Positions 55,718-64,000 of a DNA stretch of 64,000 nt are shown here, piece after piece. This stretch comes from Phycisphaerae bacterium (lineage in GTDB: Bacteria > Planctomycetota > Phycisphaerae > Sedimentisphaerales > Anaerohalosphaeraceae). Numbering within the stretch: position 1 is the first letter of the stretch; the number at the start of each line of letters is the position of its first letter. A model generated the notes under the pieces. That model did no database searches, had not been told where the DNA came from, and saw only the letters and a list, made by a program, of their open reading frames with translations. Position numbers and translations under genes: made by a program. The DNA is taken from positions 62,001-126,000 of the forward strand of contig JAGPMT010000003.1 of the NCBI GenBank assembly GCA_018052735.1, read 5' to 3'.

Positions 55718-56794
55718 ATGACAATTTCTGCTAATCCGATGCTGGGAATCGGTTTCCACAGTGTCGGCGCAATGCTTGCGGCAAATTGCTATGCGCCGCA
55801 GAAACTCATCCGCCGCTGGTCATGGGAAATATTCTGGATCGTGCAGGCATCGTGGTGCTGGCTGTTGTGGCCGATCATTGGTGCGGTGCTGACGATTCCC
55901 GATCTGCCCAATGTGCTGGCAGATGCAGTGCGAGAATGTCCGCTGGCCTTGGTCTGGTCGTTTTTATTCAGTATGGCCTATGGTGTCGGAGGCATCGCAT
56001 TTAATCTGTCCATTCGCTACATCGGATTTTCGCTGACTTATGCTGTCGCCGTCGGGCTATCTGCGGTATTGGGCACGGTTGTGCCGCCTCTGGTGCGCGG
56101 GCAGTTTGGGGCTATCCTGTCAAAAACCGGTTCGGGCTGGGTTCTTTTCGGCGTGGCAATTGGCGCATTGGGTATAGCCGTCTGCGGCATTGCCGGCCGG
56201 CTCAAAGAGCATGACCTTGCTGCACAGGCTTCAGGAATGGGCCAGTTCAGTCTGTTCAAGGGATTTGGACTGTCGCTGCTTGCTGGTATATTATCGGCGG
56301 TGTACGGATTTGCCCTCGATGTAGCTGCGCCTGTTGCCGAGATTGCTGAGTCTTACGGCGCCGGACACTGGAAAGGCAATGTGATTTATCTGACAGCCAA
56401 CACCGGCGCCTTTGTGACGTCGATGATTTATTGCTTGTTCCTGGCAAGGAAAAATGCCTCATTCAGAGATTTTTTCCGCCTCAAAGAAGGTGCTGAATCC
56501 AGCAGCTTATGGGGTAATTATATCTTGGCAATACTGACCGGGACCCTGTGGTATGGGCAGTTTTTCTTTTATAATCTCGGCCATGTGCGCATGGGCCAGT
56601 ATGCATTTACAAGCTGGGCGATTCATATGATTATGCTGGTTTTGTTCAGCAACTTGACCGGCATTCTCTTTCATGAATGGAAGGCCTGTTCCTTCCGCAC
56701 GCGCCTGGCAATTGTAGCAGGATTGGCCGTGCTGATTGTCTCGGTTTTGCTGTTGACTTACGGCAACTATCTGGGCCAGCAGGCGACTTATTGA
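55718..56794 (+). CDS. rhaT: RhaT-type sugar/proton symporter
   Basis: 358 residues, about ten hydrophobic segments, similar in length to E. coli L-rhamnose/H+ symporter (344). Family features: NPMLGIGFHSVGAMLAANCYAPQKLIRRWSWEIFWIVQ at the N-terminus, FSMAYGVGGIAFNLSIRYIGFSLTYAVAVGLSAVLGTVVPPL, and a C-terminal LWYGQFFFYNLGHVRMGQYAFTSWAIHMIM. It probably imports L-rhamnose, which fits the RhaM gene two positions upstream and the GH78 rhamnosidase. It begins 32 bases after the DUF5703 gene and is followed 46 bases later by the second UroD-like gene. Confidence 0.88.
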   Translation: MTISANPMLGIGFHSVGAMLAANCYAPQKLIRRWSWEIFWIVQASWCWLLWPIIGAVLTIPDLPNVLADAVRECPLALVWSFLFSMAYGVGGIAFNLSIRYIGFSLTYAVAVGLSAVLGTVVPPLVRGQFGAILSKTGSGWVLFGVAIGALGIAVCGIAGRLKEHDLAAQASGMGQFSLFKGFGLSLLAGILSAVYGFALDVAAPVAEIAESYGAGHWKGNVIYLTANTGAFVTSMIYCLFLARKNASFRDFFRLKEGAESSSLWGNYILAILTGTLWYGQFFFYNLGHVRMGQYAFTSWAIHMIMLVLFSNLTGILFHEWKACSFRTRLAIVAGLAVLIVSVLLLTYGNYLGQQATY

Positions 56795-56839
56795 ATAAGT
56801 TTAGAATAACACGGAATCTATTCATCCAGAGGCAGACAC

Positions 56840-58057
56840 ATGGGTATGTTTGATACAACCGGAAAAGCGCAGGGGAATATTAAACGCAAAGACAGCACGC
56901 TGAAAAAACTCCAACGGATGCAGAAAGCACTGCATCACGAAGAACCAGACCGTGTGCCGATAAGCGATTTTTTCTGGGGCAGTTTCATTCAGCGCTGGCG
57001 TAAGGAGCTGAACCTTGCCGGCGATGCAAATCCGTACTATTATTACGACTTGGACTGGATTGTTACTGTTCCGAATATGGACCCATTCATTCGGCCGTTT
57101 GAAATGCTTGAAGAAAGCAGTAAACAGGTTATTGTCAAAACCGGTTTCGGCGCCGTCATTCGCAAAAAGTTCGATGCACCCATGCCCGAATTTATTGCTT
57201 TTGAGACAGATACGATTGATAAGCTTGAAGCCCTGGAGTTTGATGACCCTTGGGACCGCCGCCGCTATTTTGAAGCGGGCGACAACCAGATTGCCGGAGT
57301 GGGGGATGGTTTTGAGCGAAATTCCCCGCCCTGGATTGAGACGGTACAATCGCTACGGCCGGATTTTCCTGTCTTCGGCAGCATCATCGAATGCAACGAA
57401 TGTCTGACCCGGCTGATCGGCCCGGCCAATAATATGCTCTGGATTGGTATGTACCCCGAACGAATGGGCAGGATAATTGCCCACATCGGCGAGTTTTATT
57501 TCGAGTGTGCAAAAGCACAGATTCACGCCGCAAGAGGACTTTTGGACGGCTTTGTCATCTGGGGAGATGTGGCATACAAAAACAGCATGTTTTTTTCGCC
57601 CGATTACTGGCGACGGTATTTCAAGCCGGCTGTCAAAGCGATTGCCGACTATGCCCATGAACAAGGACTGATGGTGATTTATCACGGCTGCGGCAATATC
57701 AATGCAATTCTGCCCGATTATATCGAAATAGGCATCGATGCCCTGAACCCGCTGGAGGCCAAGGCCGGATTGGATGCTGTGGAGCTTCGGAGACAATACG
57801 GACACAAACTCGGCATCTGCGGAAACAGTAATATTCAAATTTGGGAGTCGAATGACAAAGAAGCAATTCGCAAGGAAGTCCTTCGCAAGCTGAATGCAGC
57901 CAAAGGCGGCGGCTATATTTTCCAGTCTGATCATTCGGTCGCCAGCAATGTATCCGGCCATACCTATGATTATATTGTAAAGTTGGTTCGCCAATACGGA
58001 AACTATCCGCTTCATTTAGGCCAGTATAATCCGTCATTTGTCGGCGACTGTATTTAA
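56840..58057 (+). CDS. UroD-family protein with zinc-methyltransferase-like motif
   Basis: 405 residues, a (beta/alpha)8 barrel of the uroporphyrinogen-decarboxylase superfamily (RMQKALHHEEPDRVPISDFFWGS at the start). Unlike the paralogue at 36608 it has IYHGCGN (His282, Cys284) and LGICGN (Cys327). This recalls the His-x-Cys...Cys zinc site of MtaA/MtbA-type methyltransferases that take methyl groups from corrinoid proteins. RG-II contains 2-O-methyl-xylose and 2-O-methyl-fucose, so a role in demethylating or handling methylated sugars is imaginable. No corrinoid protein or activating enzyme is in the window and the role is unknown. It is the last plus-strand gene of the 28-kb block. Confidence 0.65.
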   Translation: MGMFDTTGKAQGNIKRKDSTLKKLQRMQKALHHEEPDRVPISDFFWGSFIQRWRKELNLAGDANPYYYYDLDWIVTVPNMDPFIRPFEMLEESSKQVIVKTGFGAVIRKKFDAPMPEFIAFETDTIDKLEALEFDDPWDRRRYFEAGDNQIAGVGDGFERNSPPWIETVQSLRPDFPVFGSIIECNECLTRLIGPANNMLWIGMYPERMGRIIAHIGEFYFECAKAQIHAARGLLDGFVIWGDVAYKNSMFFSPDYWRRYFKPAVKAIADYAHEQGLMVIYHGCGNINAILPDYIEIGIDALNPLEAKAGLDAVELRRQYGHKLGICGNSNIQIWESNDKEAIRKEVLRKLNAAKGGGYIFQSDHSVASNVSGHTYDYIVKLVRQYGNYPLHLGQYNPSFVGDCI

Positions 58058-58214
58058 TCCGCTGCTTTGCGGTAAAACCTCCTGTTTGGGTCGCCCAATC
58101 AGCCGAATTATCAAAGGCGGTAAAACGACTATTAGTGATATTTTCCGATACACTGCTGCGGTTAACCCGTTTTATGTAAGCCGAACCGAAATCGCCAATG
58201 CCCAGTATCTATAT

Positions 58215-59171
58215 TTAATCCCCTGACAGCGGCTCCCTGAATTTGATAATATGATAGAGTGTCTGGTTATAGGGGACTTGGATATGATGGGTGTCAGCTA
58301 GCCGTATGACAGCCCCGTTGAGAGCATCAATTTCGGTTTTCTTTTCCGCGTTCATATCCTGCAGGGTCGATGAACGATGCTCGGCGGTGTCGGGCACAAG
58401 CCGACTGTAGAAGACATCCAGAAAACTGTCTGCATCGTCCCAGTGCGTGCGGTATCCTGTGCAGGCCAGCACTGCAAATATCTCGCGGATGATGCTGTTC
58501 ATGATAAAGCGGGTTGATTTATTTTCTGCCAGCGCTCCATAAGGTACATTGAGAATAGCTCCAAGAGGATTAAGGGCACAGTTGTAGAGCATTTTAGCCC
58601 ATAGATCTTTTTCGATATCATTGGTTGGCCGGCAGGGGATGCCGCCACGTGTAATAGCCGAGCAGAGATTTTGTATTTTTTCGGATGCGGCCGCAAACAA
58701 TCTTCCTATATGAATTGCATCGGCATGCACAGTGATGACCACTTCATTGGCTTTGGCTCTGGTAAAACCGGTTATGACGCGGGCGCAGTAAATCTGCTCT
58801 TTCGGGAAAAATGAAGAGAAAATCTCTGCATTGCCCCAGCCGTTTTGAAAGAGCACAATCCGCGTATCGGCGTCAAAACAGCCGGAATGCCTGCGGATAT
58901 CTTGAGCCGCCTGCAGGGTATCGTAGGATTTTGTGCAGACCAGTATGTAATCATAAATACGTGTAGGCAATGCCTCCAGCGAGCTGTATGAGCCAAACTC
59001 CGTCGGGGCAGCGAAAAAGTCTCCGAAAAGTCCTTTTCTAAACAATCCTTCTCTGCGCAGCTGCAGCACCGTCTGGGGACGGGCAATAATGTCAACGGCA
59101 ATCTGGGAGTGAATCAGACAGCTTGCAATACCTAATCCTACTGCACCTCCGCCGTAAATCAGTACATTCAT
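58215..59171 (-). CDS. Ketopantoate-reductase-family (PanE/ApbA-like) dehydrogenase
   Basis: 318 residues from the ATG at 59171 (a TTG at 59210 would add 13 residues). N-terminal Rossmann fold with the dinucleotide motif LIYGGGAVGLGIAS, then YDYILVCTKSYDT, ILFQNGWGN, and the C-terminal helical domain with KMLYNCALNPLGAILNVPYG (Lys and Asn of the 2-dehydropantoate reductase active site) and SSTLQDMNAEKKTEIDALNGAV. Such enzymes reduce alpha-keto acids with NADPH. It could be housekeeping PanE, or a sugar-acid reductase serving the adjacent catabolic block. The upstream ABM gene ends 58 bases before this start, so they form an operon. Confidence 0.85.
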   Translation of the reverse strand: MNVLIYGGGAVGLGIASCLIHSQIAVDIIARPQTVLQLRREGLFRKGLFGDFFAAPTEFGSYSSLEALPTRIYDYILVCTKSYDTLQAAQDIRRHSGCFDADTRIVLFQNGWGNAEIFSSFFPKEQIYCARVITGFTRAKANEVVITVHADAIHIGRLFAAASEKIQNLCSAITRGGIPCRPTNDIEKDLWAKMLYNCALNPLGAILNVPYGALAENKSTRFIMNSIIREIFAVLACTGYRTHWDDADSFLDVFYSRLVPDTAEHRSSTLQDMNAEKKTEIDALNGAVIRLADTHHIQVPYNQTLYHIIKFREPLSGD

Positions 59172-59229
59172 CCTCTGTTTTTGGCTCCGATAAAAACGCA
59201 ATAATTTCAAAACAATGTCCCGCCGTTTT

Positions 59230-59526
59230 TTAGTTGGGAAGGCTTACCATTGTATAGTTAATACTCCTGCGAGGCTGGGCCATCATATCGGCGACGGTGT
59301 CACGCCATTTTTGGTAATGTGCGGTCCCTTTATGAGTTGTAGCGTCCTGTTGCGAGCGGTAAATCTCGACCAGCAGAAAGCGGCTGGGTTCGTCCTGCTG
59401 TTGGAGCACGTCGAACTGTATAACTCCCGGTTCTTGACGACTGTGACGGGCATTTTCAACAGTGGCAGCCTTAAATTTGTCTATGTAATCCTTTTTGACA
59501 TCGACAAAGACATGAACAATATGCAT
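59230..59526 (-). CDS. ABM-domain (LsrG/YgiN-like) monooxygenase-fold protein
   Basis: 98 residues, a single antibiotic-biosynthesis-monooxygenase-type ferredoxin-like domain: [40 protein letters not shown] and [29 protein letters not shown] with the family's central His. Similar small proteins include quinol monooxygenase YgiN and the AI-2 degradation isomerase LsrG. In sugar loci they are often of unknown role and structurally close to RhaM. It is co-directional with the PanE-like gene. Confidence 0.8.
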   Translation of the reverse strand: MHIVHVFVDVKKDYIDKFKAATVENARHSRQEPGVIQFDVLQQQDEPSRFLLVEIYRSQQDATTHKGTAHYQKWRDTVADMMAQPRRSINYTMVSLPN

Positions 59527-59903
59527 TCTTGAATCCTTTTTACGATTGCCTGTAAGATTTAAATTTCACAATACCTGAAAAAAGAGCAAAAATCTCCCCT
59601 GCAGCTGCGAAGAAGATACCTCAATCAAATCCATTTGTCTATATTCTGGATAATGGCTATGCCGAATATGTGTCGAATAGGAATTAGGTATCCGATAAAA
59701 ATGTTCCATAGCCCATAATACGGTCTTTTCTTTTGAGAATTGGGAATCAAGCAGATAAGGCGGAAAGTTTGAAGTGGAAGCAGATTTTCCATAATTTAAC
59801 TCCTCAATCATCGAATTACCCGCCTTTTTCGTTCACTTCAGAAGCATCCGGCATTATAGTATAATTTTATCGCTGGATGTAAAACTGTAAATGGGGAAAA
59901 CAA
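59527..59903. other. Intergenic region, no gene supported
   Basis: 377 bases between the ABM gene (minus) and the HAD phosphatase gene (plus). A minus-strand frame at 59566-59811 (81 codons) has no recognisable family and only a weak ribosome-binding site. No RNA gene or terminator is seen. It marks the boundary between the carbohydrate island and the housekeeping genes. Confidence 0.45.
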
Positions 59904-60680
59904 ATGCTACAGCAGATTCGGAACAAAAAGGCGTTTATCTGCGATATGGATGGAGTTATTTATCACGGCCGGCGGCTTCTGGATGGTGCGGCGGCCTTTG
60001 TGGATTGGCTTAAACGGGAGGGCAAGCAGTATCTGTTTCTGACCAATAGTTCGGAGCGTTCACCAGCTCATTTGCGATATAAACTGGGGAAAATGGGTAT
60101 TGAAATCTCGGAAGATCACTTTATGACCAGTGCTTTAGCCACAGCCAGTTTTCTGCATTCCCAGAAAGCCGAGGCCCGTGTTTATATGATTGGCGGCAAG
60201 GGATTAGAAGAAGCCCTGCGTGAGGCGGGCTGCATTTTGGCCGATGAAAAGCCGGACTATGTAGTTATAGGAGAAACCCGGGAATACTCCTATGATAAAC
60301 TGGAAACGGCGATTTTGGCGGTGCAGGCTGGGGCTAAACTGATCGGCACCAATCCGGATATATCGGGACCCGGTGAAAAAGGAATTGTGCCGGCCTGCGG
60401 GGCATTGACAGCACCGATTGAACTGGTTACTGGCAAAAAGGCGTATTTTATCGGGAAACCCAATCCCCTGATTATGCGGCATTCTCTCAAACGGCTGGGA
60501 TGCCGGCGGGAGGACACCGTGATTATAGGAGATCGGATGGATACAGATATTATTGCGGGGATAGAATCTGAGATTGAAACGGTGCTGGTTTTAAGCGGCA
60601 TTACCAGCAGACAGGACATGGAACGGTTTGCCTATCGGCCAAGCTTGATTCTTGACCATGTGGGGCAAATTGCAGAATAG
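59904..60680 (+). CDS. HAD-IIA family phosphatase (NagD-like)
   Basis: 258 residues. HAD motif I CDMDGVIYHG (nucleophile Asp), motif II LTNSSERS, the type IIA cap inserted after motif II, motif III Lys in FIGKPNP, and motif IV IIGDRMDTDI. NagD-like enzymes dephosphorylate nucleotides and sugar phosphates in the cytosol, often for metabolite repair. It appears to belong to the housekeeping side of the window, together with the small membrane protein and DNA polymerase I. Confidence 0.9.
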   Translation: MLQQIRNKKAFICDMDGVIYHGRRLLDGAAAFVDWLKREGKQYLFLTNSSERSPAHLRYKLGKMGIEISEDHFMTSALATASFLHSQKAEARVYMIGGKGLEEALREAGCILADEKPDYVVIGETREYSYDKLETAILAVQAGAKLIGTNPDISGPGEKGIVPACGALTAPIELVTGKKAYFIGKPNPLIMRHSLKRLGCRREDTVIIGDRMDTDIIAGIESEIETVLVLSGITSRQDMERFAYRPSLILDHVGQIAE

Positions 60681-60743
60681 AAGACATACAAAATCGGTCG
60701 ATAGTTGATTTTGTCTAAGTATATGTAAAACATAGGTATTCTT

Positions 60744-61172
60744 ATGAAGCCATGGACAAAAACAGAACGAATAGCGGTATGCATCGGCTGTTTTATGGCG
60801 GTACTTTCTTTCTTTTTGTTGTCTGCAGCGATTCGAAGCATCCGGCAGGCAAATCAAATGCAGCTCAAGTACAGGCAGATCCAGCCGCTGGTGGACAGAA
60901 GCGTAGAATTGAGCCGGCAGATTAATGCTGAACTATGGGCGGTGATGGAAGAGGCCCAAGCTATTGTTGCTGACCAAGCAAAGCCAGCTGACCAGCAGCC
61001 GTCTGATCTCGAACAGCGCCCACAGCTCAACCGGCAGCGAATAGAAGGACTTGCAGAAATTATGACACAGCAGCAGCGCATTATTGAGCAGATTTGTGAA
61101 ATCCAGAGACAAAACGGGGATTCTACCCGGACCGAAAGCCCTGAAACCAAGGCTGTATTGGAGAAATACTGA
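60744..61172 (+). CDS. Small single-span membrane protein with coiled coil, unknown
   Basis: 142 residues. A basic N-terminus (MKPWTKTERIA) is followed by one membrane segment (~12-32, CIGCFMAVLSFFLLSAAI). The long helical part that follows is rich in Q, E, R and K with heptad-like spacing (~40-75 and ~95-125) and is predicted to form a coiled coil. No family is recognised. It sits 63 bases after the phosphatase gene and its stop is 2 bases before the polA start codon, so it is co-transcribed with polA. Orientation would place the coiled coil either in the cytoplasm or the periplasm; the charge pattern favours an inside N-terminus. Confidence 0.7.
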   Translation: MKPWTKTERIAVCIGCFMAVLSFFLLSAAIRSIRQANQMQLKYRQIQPLVDRSVELSRQINAELWAVMEEAQAIVADQAKPADQQPSDLEQRPQLNRQRIEGLAEIMTQQQRIIEQICEIQRQNGDSTRTESPETKAVLEKY

Positions 61173-61174
61173 AT

Positions 61175-63943
61175 ATGTCAAAAAAGCTGTATATTATTGA
61201 CGGCCACGCGCATATTTATGCAGCGTATTATGCGCCGATGCGGCCGCTGACAGCGCCCAGCGGAGAACCGACCAAGGCGGTATTTGTTTTCACGACAGCC
61301 CTTTTAGGACTGATTGAAAAGCACAAGCCGGATATGCTCGCAGTGGCGATGGATTCCAAGACGCCCAGTTTTCGGGCCAAGATGTATAAAGAATACAAAG
61401 CTCATCGGCCGCCTATGCCCGAAGACCTGCCCGGCCAGATCAACCGTATTGAACAGATTTTAGAGGCGATGAATATTCCGTTGCTGCGGGTAGACGGCTG
61501 GGAGGCCGATGATATTATTGGCACGTTGGCAAAGCAGGCCGCCGTCAGAGGGATTGATGCGTATATCTGCTCCAAAGACAAAGATATGCTTCAGCTTCTG
61601 GGTGAACATATAATTGCCTATGATGTAAAAACCGATACCGTAACAGATGTAAAAACCCTGCAGGACGAAATGGGACTGACACCGCTGCAGATTATTGATA
61701 TGATGGCTCTGCAGGGCGATGCGGCGGATAATATTCCGGGTGTGCCGGATGTCGGGCCGAAAACGGCGCTGGAATGGATACGGCAGTATGGTTCGCTGGA
61801 TAATCTGTATGCCCATGCCGATGAAATTAAAGGCAAGCGGGGCGAGAATCTGCGGGCATATAAACAGCAGGCGTATTTGAGCCGGGATTTAGTAATTATT
61901 AACTGTGCCGCCCCTGTGGAACTGAATGAACAAACCTTTGCACTTCGACCGCCGGATAAGGAAAAGCTGGCAGCGATTTATAGAGAATTGGGTTTTACGC
62001 GGCTGCTTTCATCGCTGGAAGTGCCCACCGAAGGCGGCAGGACTGCTCAAATGGAGTCCCAATCTGCCTCTGGCGTTCAGAGAGACCTGTTTGCCCAACC
62101 GGAAAAACAGACAGCGTATAAGTCTGGTGCCAAGGGTCATTATGAGCTGATTGATACGGTCCTGAAGCTGGAACAATTCGTCAGCGAACTCCAAACACAG
62201 CAGCGGTTTGCATTTGATACCGAAACTACCCATATCGACCCGATGCGGGCTGATTTGGTGGGATTAAGTTTCTCTTGGCAGGCCGGCAGCGCCTATTATC
62301 TGCCGGTTAGGGCGCCAATGGGACAGAACCGGCTTGATATGGCTGATGTTCGCAAAAAGATAGGACCGATTTTAGCTGATAAAAAGCGGTATAAAATCGC
62401 CCAAAATCTCAAATATGATTATCTGGTACTGGAAAACGCCGGATTGCCTATAGCGCTGGAGCCGGGGCGTGTATTTGATACAATGGTGGCCTCGTACTGC
62501 CTTAATGCTGACCGCGAGAGTCATAGTATGGATGCGATGGCCAAGGATTATCTGGGCATCGAACCGATACCCATTTCGGCTTTAATCGGCAAGGGGCGGA
62601 ATCAGCTGACATTTGATAGGGTTGATACCGCAGCGGCATGCGAGTACTCTGCAGAGGATGCGGATGTAACCTATCGGCTGTATGAGTATCTGTCCCAGCG
62701 GCTGGAGACCGTGCCGGCATTGAAGGATTTATTTGAGACGCTTGAAATGCCTCTGGTGGAGGTGCTGGCGCGAATGGAGGCCAATGGTGTGTCGCTGGAT
62801 ACGGCGCTGCTGCGAAGAATGTCCGATGAGATGATGCAAACTGCGGAAAAACTTACCCATCGGATTTACGCACTGGCCGGCATACCGTTTAATATCGATT
62901 CCACCAAGCAGCTTGCCGAGATCCTGTTTGATCGGCTTGGACTGCCCAGCGTGCGAGCGGGTAAGACCCAGCGGAGTACGGATGCCGATGTTTTGGAAGA
63001 ATTGAAAAATGCACACCCGATTGTGCCGCTGATAGTGGAATACCGTCAAATTGTCAAGCTGAAGAATACTTATACTGACAAGCTGGTCCAGTTGATTAAT
63101 CCGCGTACAAATCGGGTGCATGCTTCGTTCAATCAAACCATTACGGCAACGGGGCGGCTGTCTTCGTCGGATCCGAACCTGCAGAATATTCCGGTGCGAA
63201 CGGAACTGGGACGGAAGATACGTTCAGCATTTATTCCGGCTGAAAAGAGCGGCTGCATTCTGAGTGCCGACTATTCGCAGATAGAACTGCGGCTGCTGGC
63301 GCATTTTTCACGCGATAAGCAGCTTTTGAAAGCATTTGCGGAAAATCAGGATATTCATCGCTTTATTGCTTCGCAGGTTTATGGGGTGCCGCTGAATGAA
63401 GTGACCAGCGAAATGCGCAATAAGGCAAAGGCGGTGAATTTCGGAATCATTTATGGGCAAGGCCCCTTCGGATTGTCTAAATCCATCGGGATCAGTCAAG
63501 CCGAAGCCAAACAGTTCATTGAAGATTATTACAAGCGGTATCCTGCGATTCGCGAGTTTATGAATAATGCGATTAACAGGGCTAAAACTCTCGGTTATGC
63601 AGAGACAATCCTCCATCGCCGGCGTCCTATCAGCGGACTGTCCAGCAGGAATTTTAATGTACGTTCACAGGCAGAACGGCTGACGGTGAATACGATAACC
63701 CAAGGATCAGCGGCGGATTTAATTAAAAGGGCAATGATTAATATACACCGCCGGATAGAAAGAGACAAGCTGCCTGTCAAGATGATACTTCAAATCCATG
63801 ATGAGCTGGTTTTTGAATTGCCCCGGCAGGGAGCGGAGGAACATGCCGCCTGGATAGAAAAAGAAATGGCCGAGGCAATTCAACTGGAAGTGCCGCTGAA
63901 GGTGGATGTATCCATCGGCCACAGTTGGCTGACAGAGAAATAG
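61175..63943 (+). CDS. polA: DNA polymerase I
   Basis: 922 residues, full three-domain PolA. The 5'-nuclease domain spans ~1-290 (LYIIDGHAHIYAAYYA, DKDMLQLL, MALQGDAADNIPGVPDVGPKTA). The 3'-5' exonuclease domain (~325-520) keeps the metal ligands: FAFDTETTHID, KIAQNLKYDYLVLENAG and YSAEDADVTYRLYE. Proofreading is therefore probably intact, unlike in many Gram-positive PolA proteins. The polymerase domain (~540-922) has motif A LSADYSQIELRLLAHFSRD, motif B RNKAKAVNFGIIYGQGPFGLS and motif C QIHDELVFEL. It fills gaps and removes RNA primers. GGAG lies 11 bases upstream of the ATG. Confidence 0.97.
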   Translation: MSKKLYIIDGHAHIYAAYYAPMRPLTAPSGEPTKAVFVFTTALLGLIEKHKPDMLAVAMDSKTPSFRAKMYKEYKAHRPPMPEDLPGQINRIEQILEAMNIPLLRVDGWEADDIIGTLAKQAAVRGIDAYICSKDKDMLQLLGEHIIAYDVKTDTVTDVKTLQDEMGLTPLQIIDMMALQGDAADNIPGVPDVGPKTALEWIRQYGSLDNLYAHADEIKGKRGENLRAYKQQAYLSRDLVIINCAAPVELNEQTFALRPPDKEKLAAIYRELGFTRLLSSLEVPTEGGRTAQMESQSASGVQRDLFAQPEKQTAYKSGAKGHYELIDTVLKLEQFVSELQTQQRFAFDTETTHIDPMRADLVGLSFSWQAGSAYYLPVRAPMGQNRLDMADVRKKIGPILADKKRYKIAQNLKYDYLVLENAGLPIALEPGRVFDTMVASYCLNADRESHSMDAMAKDYLGIEPIPISALIGKGRNQLTFDRVDTAAACEYSAEDADVTYRLYEYLSQRLETVPALKDLFETLEMPLVEVLARMEANGVSLDTALLRRMSDEMMQTAEKLTHRIYALAGIPFNIDSTKQLAEILFDRLGLPSVRAGKTQRSTDADVLEELKNAHPIVPLIVEYRQIVKLKNTYTDKLVQLINPRTNRVHASFNQTITATGRLSSSDPNLQNIPVRTELGRKIRSAFIPAEKSGCILSADYSQIELRLLAHFSRDKQLLKAFAENQDIHRFIASQVYGVPLNEVTSEMRNKAKAVNFGIIYGQGPFGLSKSIGISQAEAKQFIEDYYKRYPAIREFMNNAINRAKTLGYAETILHRRRPISGLSSRNFNVRSQAERLTVNTITQGSAADLIKRAMINIHRRIERDKLPVKMILQIHDELVFELPRQGAEEHAAWIEKEMAEAIQLEVPLKVDVSIGHSWLTEK

Positions 63944-64000
63944 AAGGGATTTCAGGCGGGCTGGCAGATTGACAGGAGAAAAAGGATTGCTGTTTGCAGC

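Noticed and set aside
59566-59811. 81-codon minus-strand frame
   Set aside because: Weak ribosome-binding site and no family resemblance; not enough to call a gene.
1-64000. CRISPR arrays, rRNA, tRNA, insertion sequences, prophage or att sites
   Set aside because: No regularly spaced repeats, no tRNA-like cloverleaf, no transposase or integrase motif were found on reading both strands; subtle cases cannot be excluded without software.

Overview
The window looks like chromosomal DNA of a planctomycete of the Phycisphaerae/Sedimentisphaerales type. This is inferred from style, not from a marker gene. The signs are secreted enzymes carrying LamG modules and EF-hand-like dockerin repeats (D-x-D-x-D/N ... 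xxWL), a PEP-CTERM protein, many sodium/solute symporters, no SusC/SusD pair, and a polA-type housekeeping gene at the right edge. Nearly all of the first 58 kb is a polysaccharide-utilisation island aimed at pectin. Its enzyme set resembles the one known for rhamnogalacturonan II (RG-II), the most complex pectin.

Layout. 1-592: pectate-lyase-like gene leaving the left edge (minus). 760-1632: AraC-type regulator (minus), divergent from 2458-7187, a tight four-gene operon of FucI/AraA-like sugar isomerase, split transketolase (two genes) and glycerol-kinase-like FGGY kinase. These are the activities of the known transketolase route for D-apiose. 7622-14648: secreted beta-propeller glycosidase, large modular PL1 pectate lyase, GH95 enzyme. 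14810-15565: DUF3826 protein (minus). 16311-17204: PEP-CTERM protein with a structured leader, followed by two paralogous Ig/LamG/dockerin surface proteins (17515-21754) closed by an intrinsic terminator. 21876-26642: DapA-family aldolase, PdxA2-like dehydrogenase, DUF1537 acid-sugar kinase and a symporter. 26697-29417: GH138-like protein (minus). 29804-58057: fifteen collinear plus-strand genes holding a GH65 phosphorylase, two L-rhamnose-mutarotase genes, two SSS symporters, a RhaT-type transporter, GH141-, GH140-, GH143/GH142-, GH78-, sialidase- and DUF5703-type enzymes, a DUF6298-like protein and two UroD-family proteins. 58215-59526: ketopantoate-reductase-like and ABM/LsrG-like genes (minus). 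59904-63943: HAD phosphatase, small membrane protein, DNA polymerase I.

How it may work together (inference). Secreted lyases and glycosidases dismantle pectin and its side chains. Symporters and RhaT import the sugars and RhaM proteins equilibrate rhamnose anomers. Two cytosolic modules then deal with sugars peculiar to RG-II. Apiose, released by the GH140-like enzyme, would enter the isomerase/kinase/transketolase operon. The acidic sugar Dha, possibly released by the GH143/142-like protein, could be cleaved by the DapA-like aldolase. The C4 fragment would then follow the known D-threonate branch (DUF1537 kinase plus PdxA2) to DHAP. That second route is, as far as I know, not described, and I regard it as the most exciting testable idea in the window.
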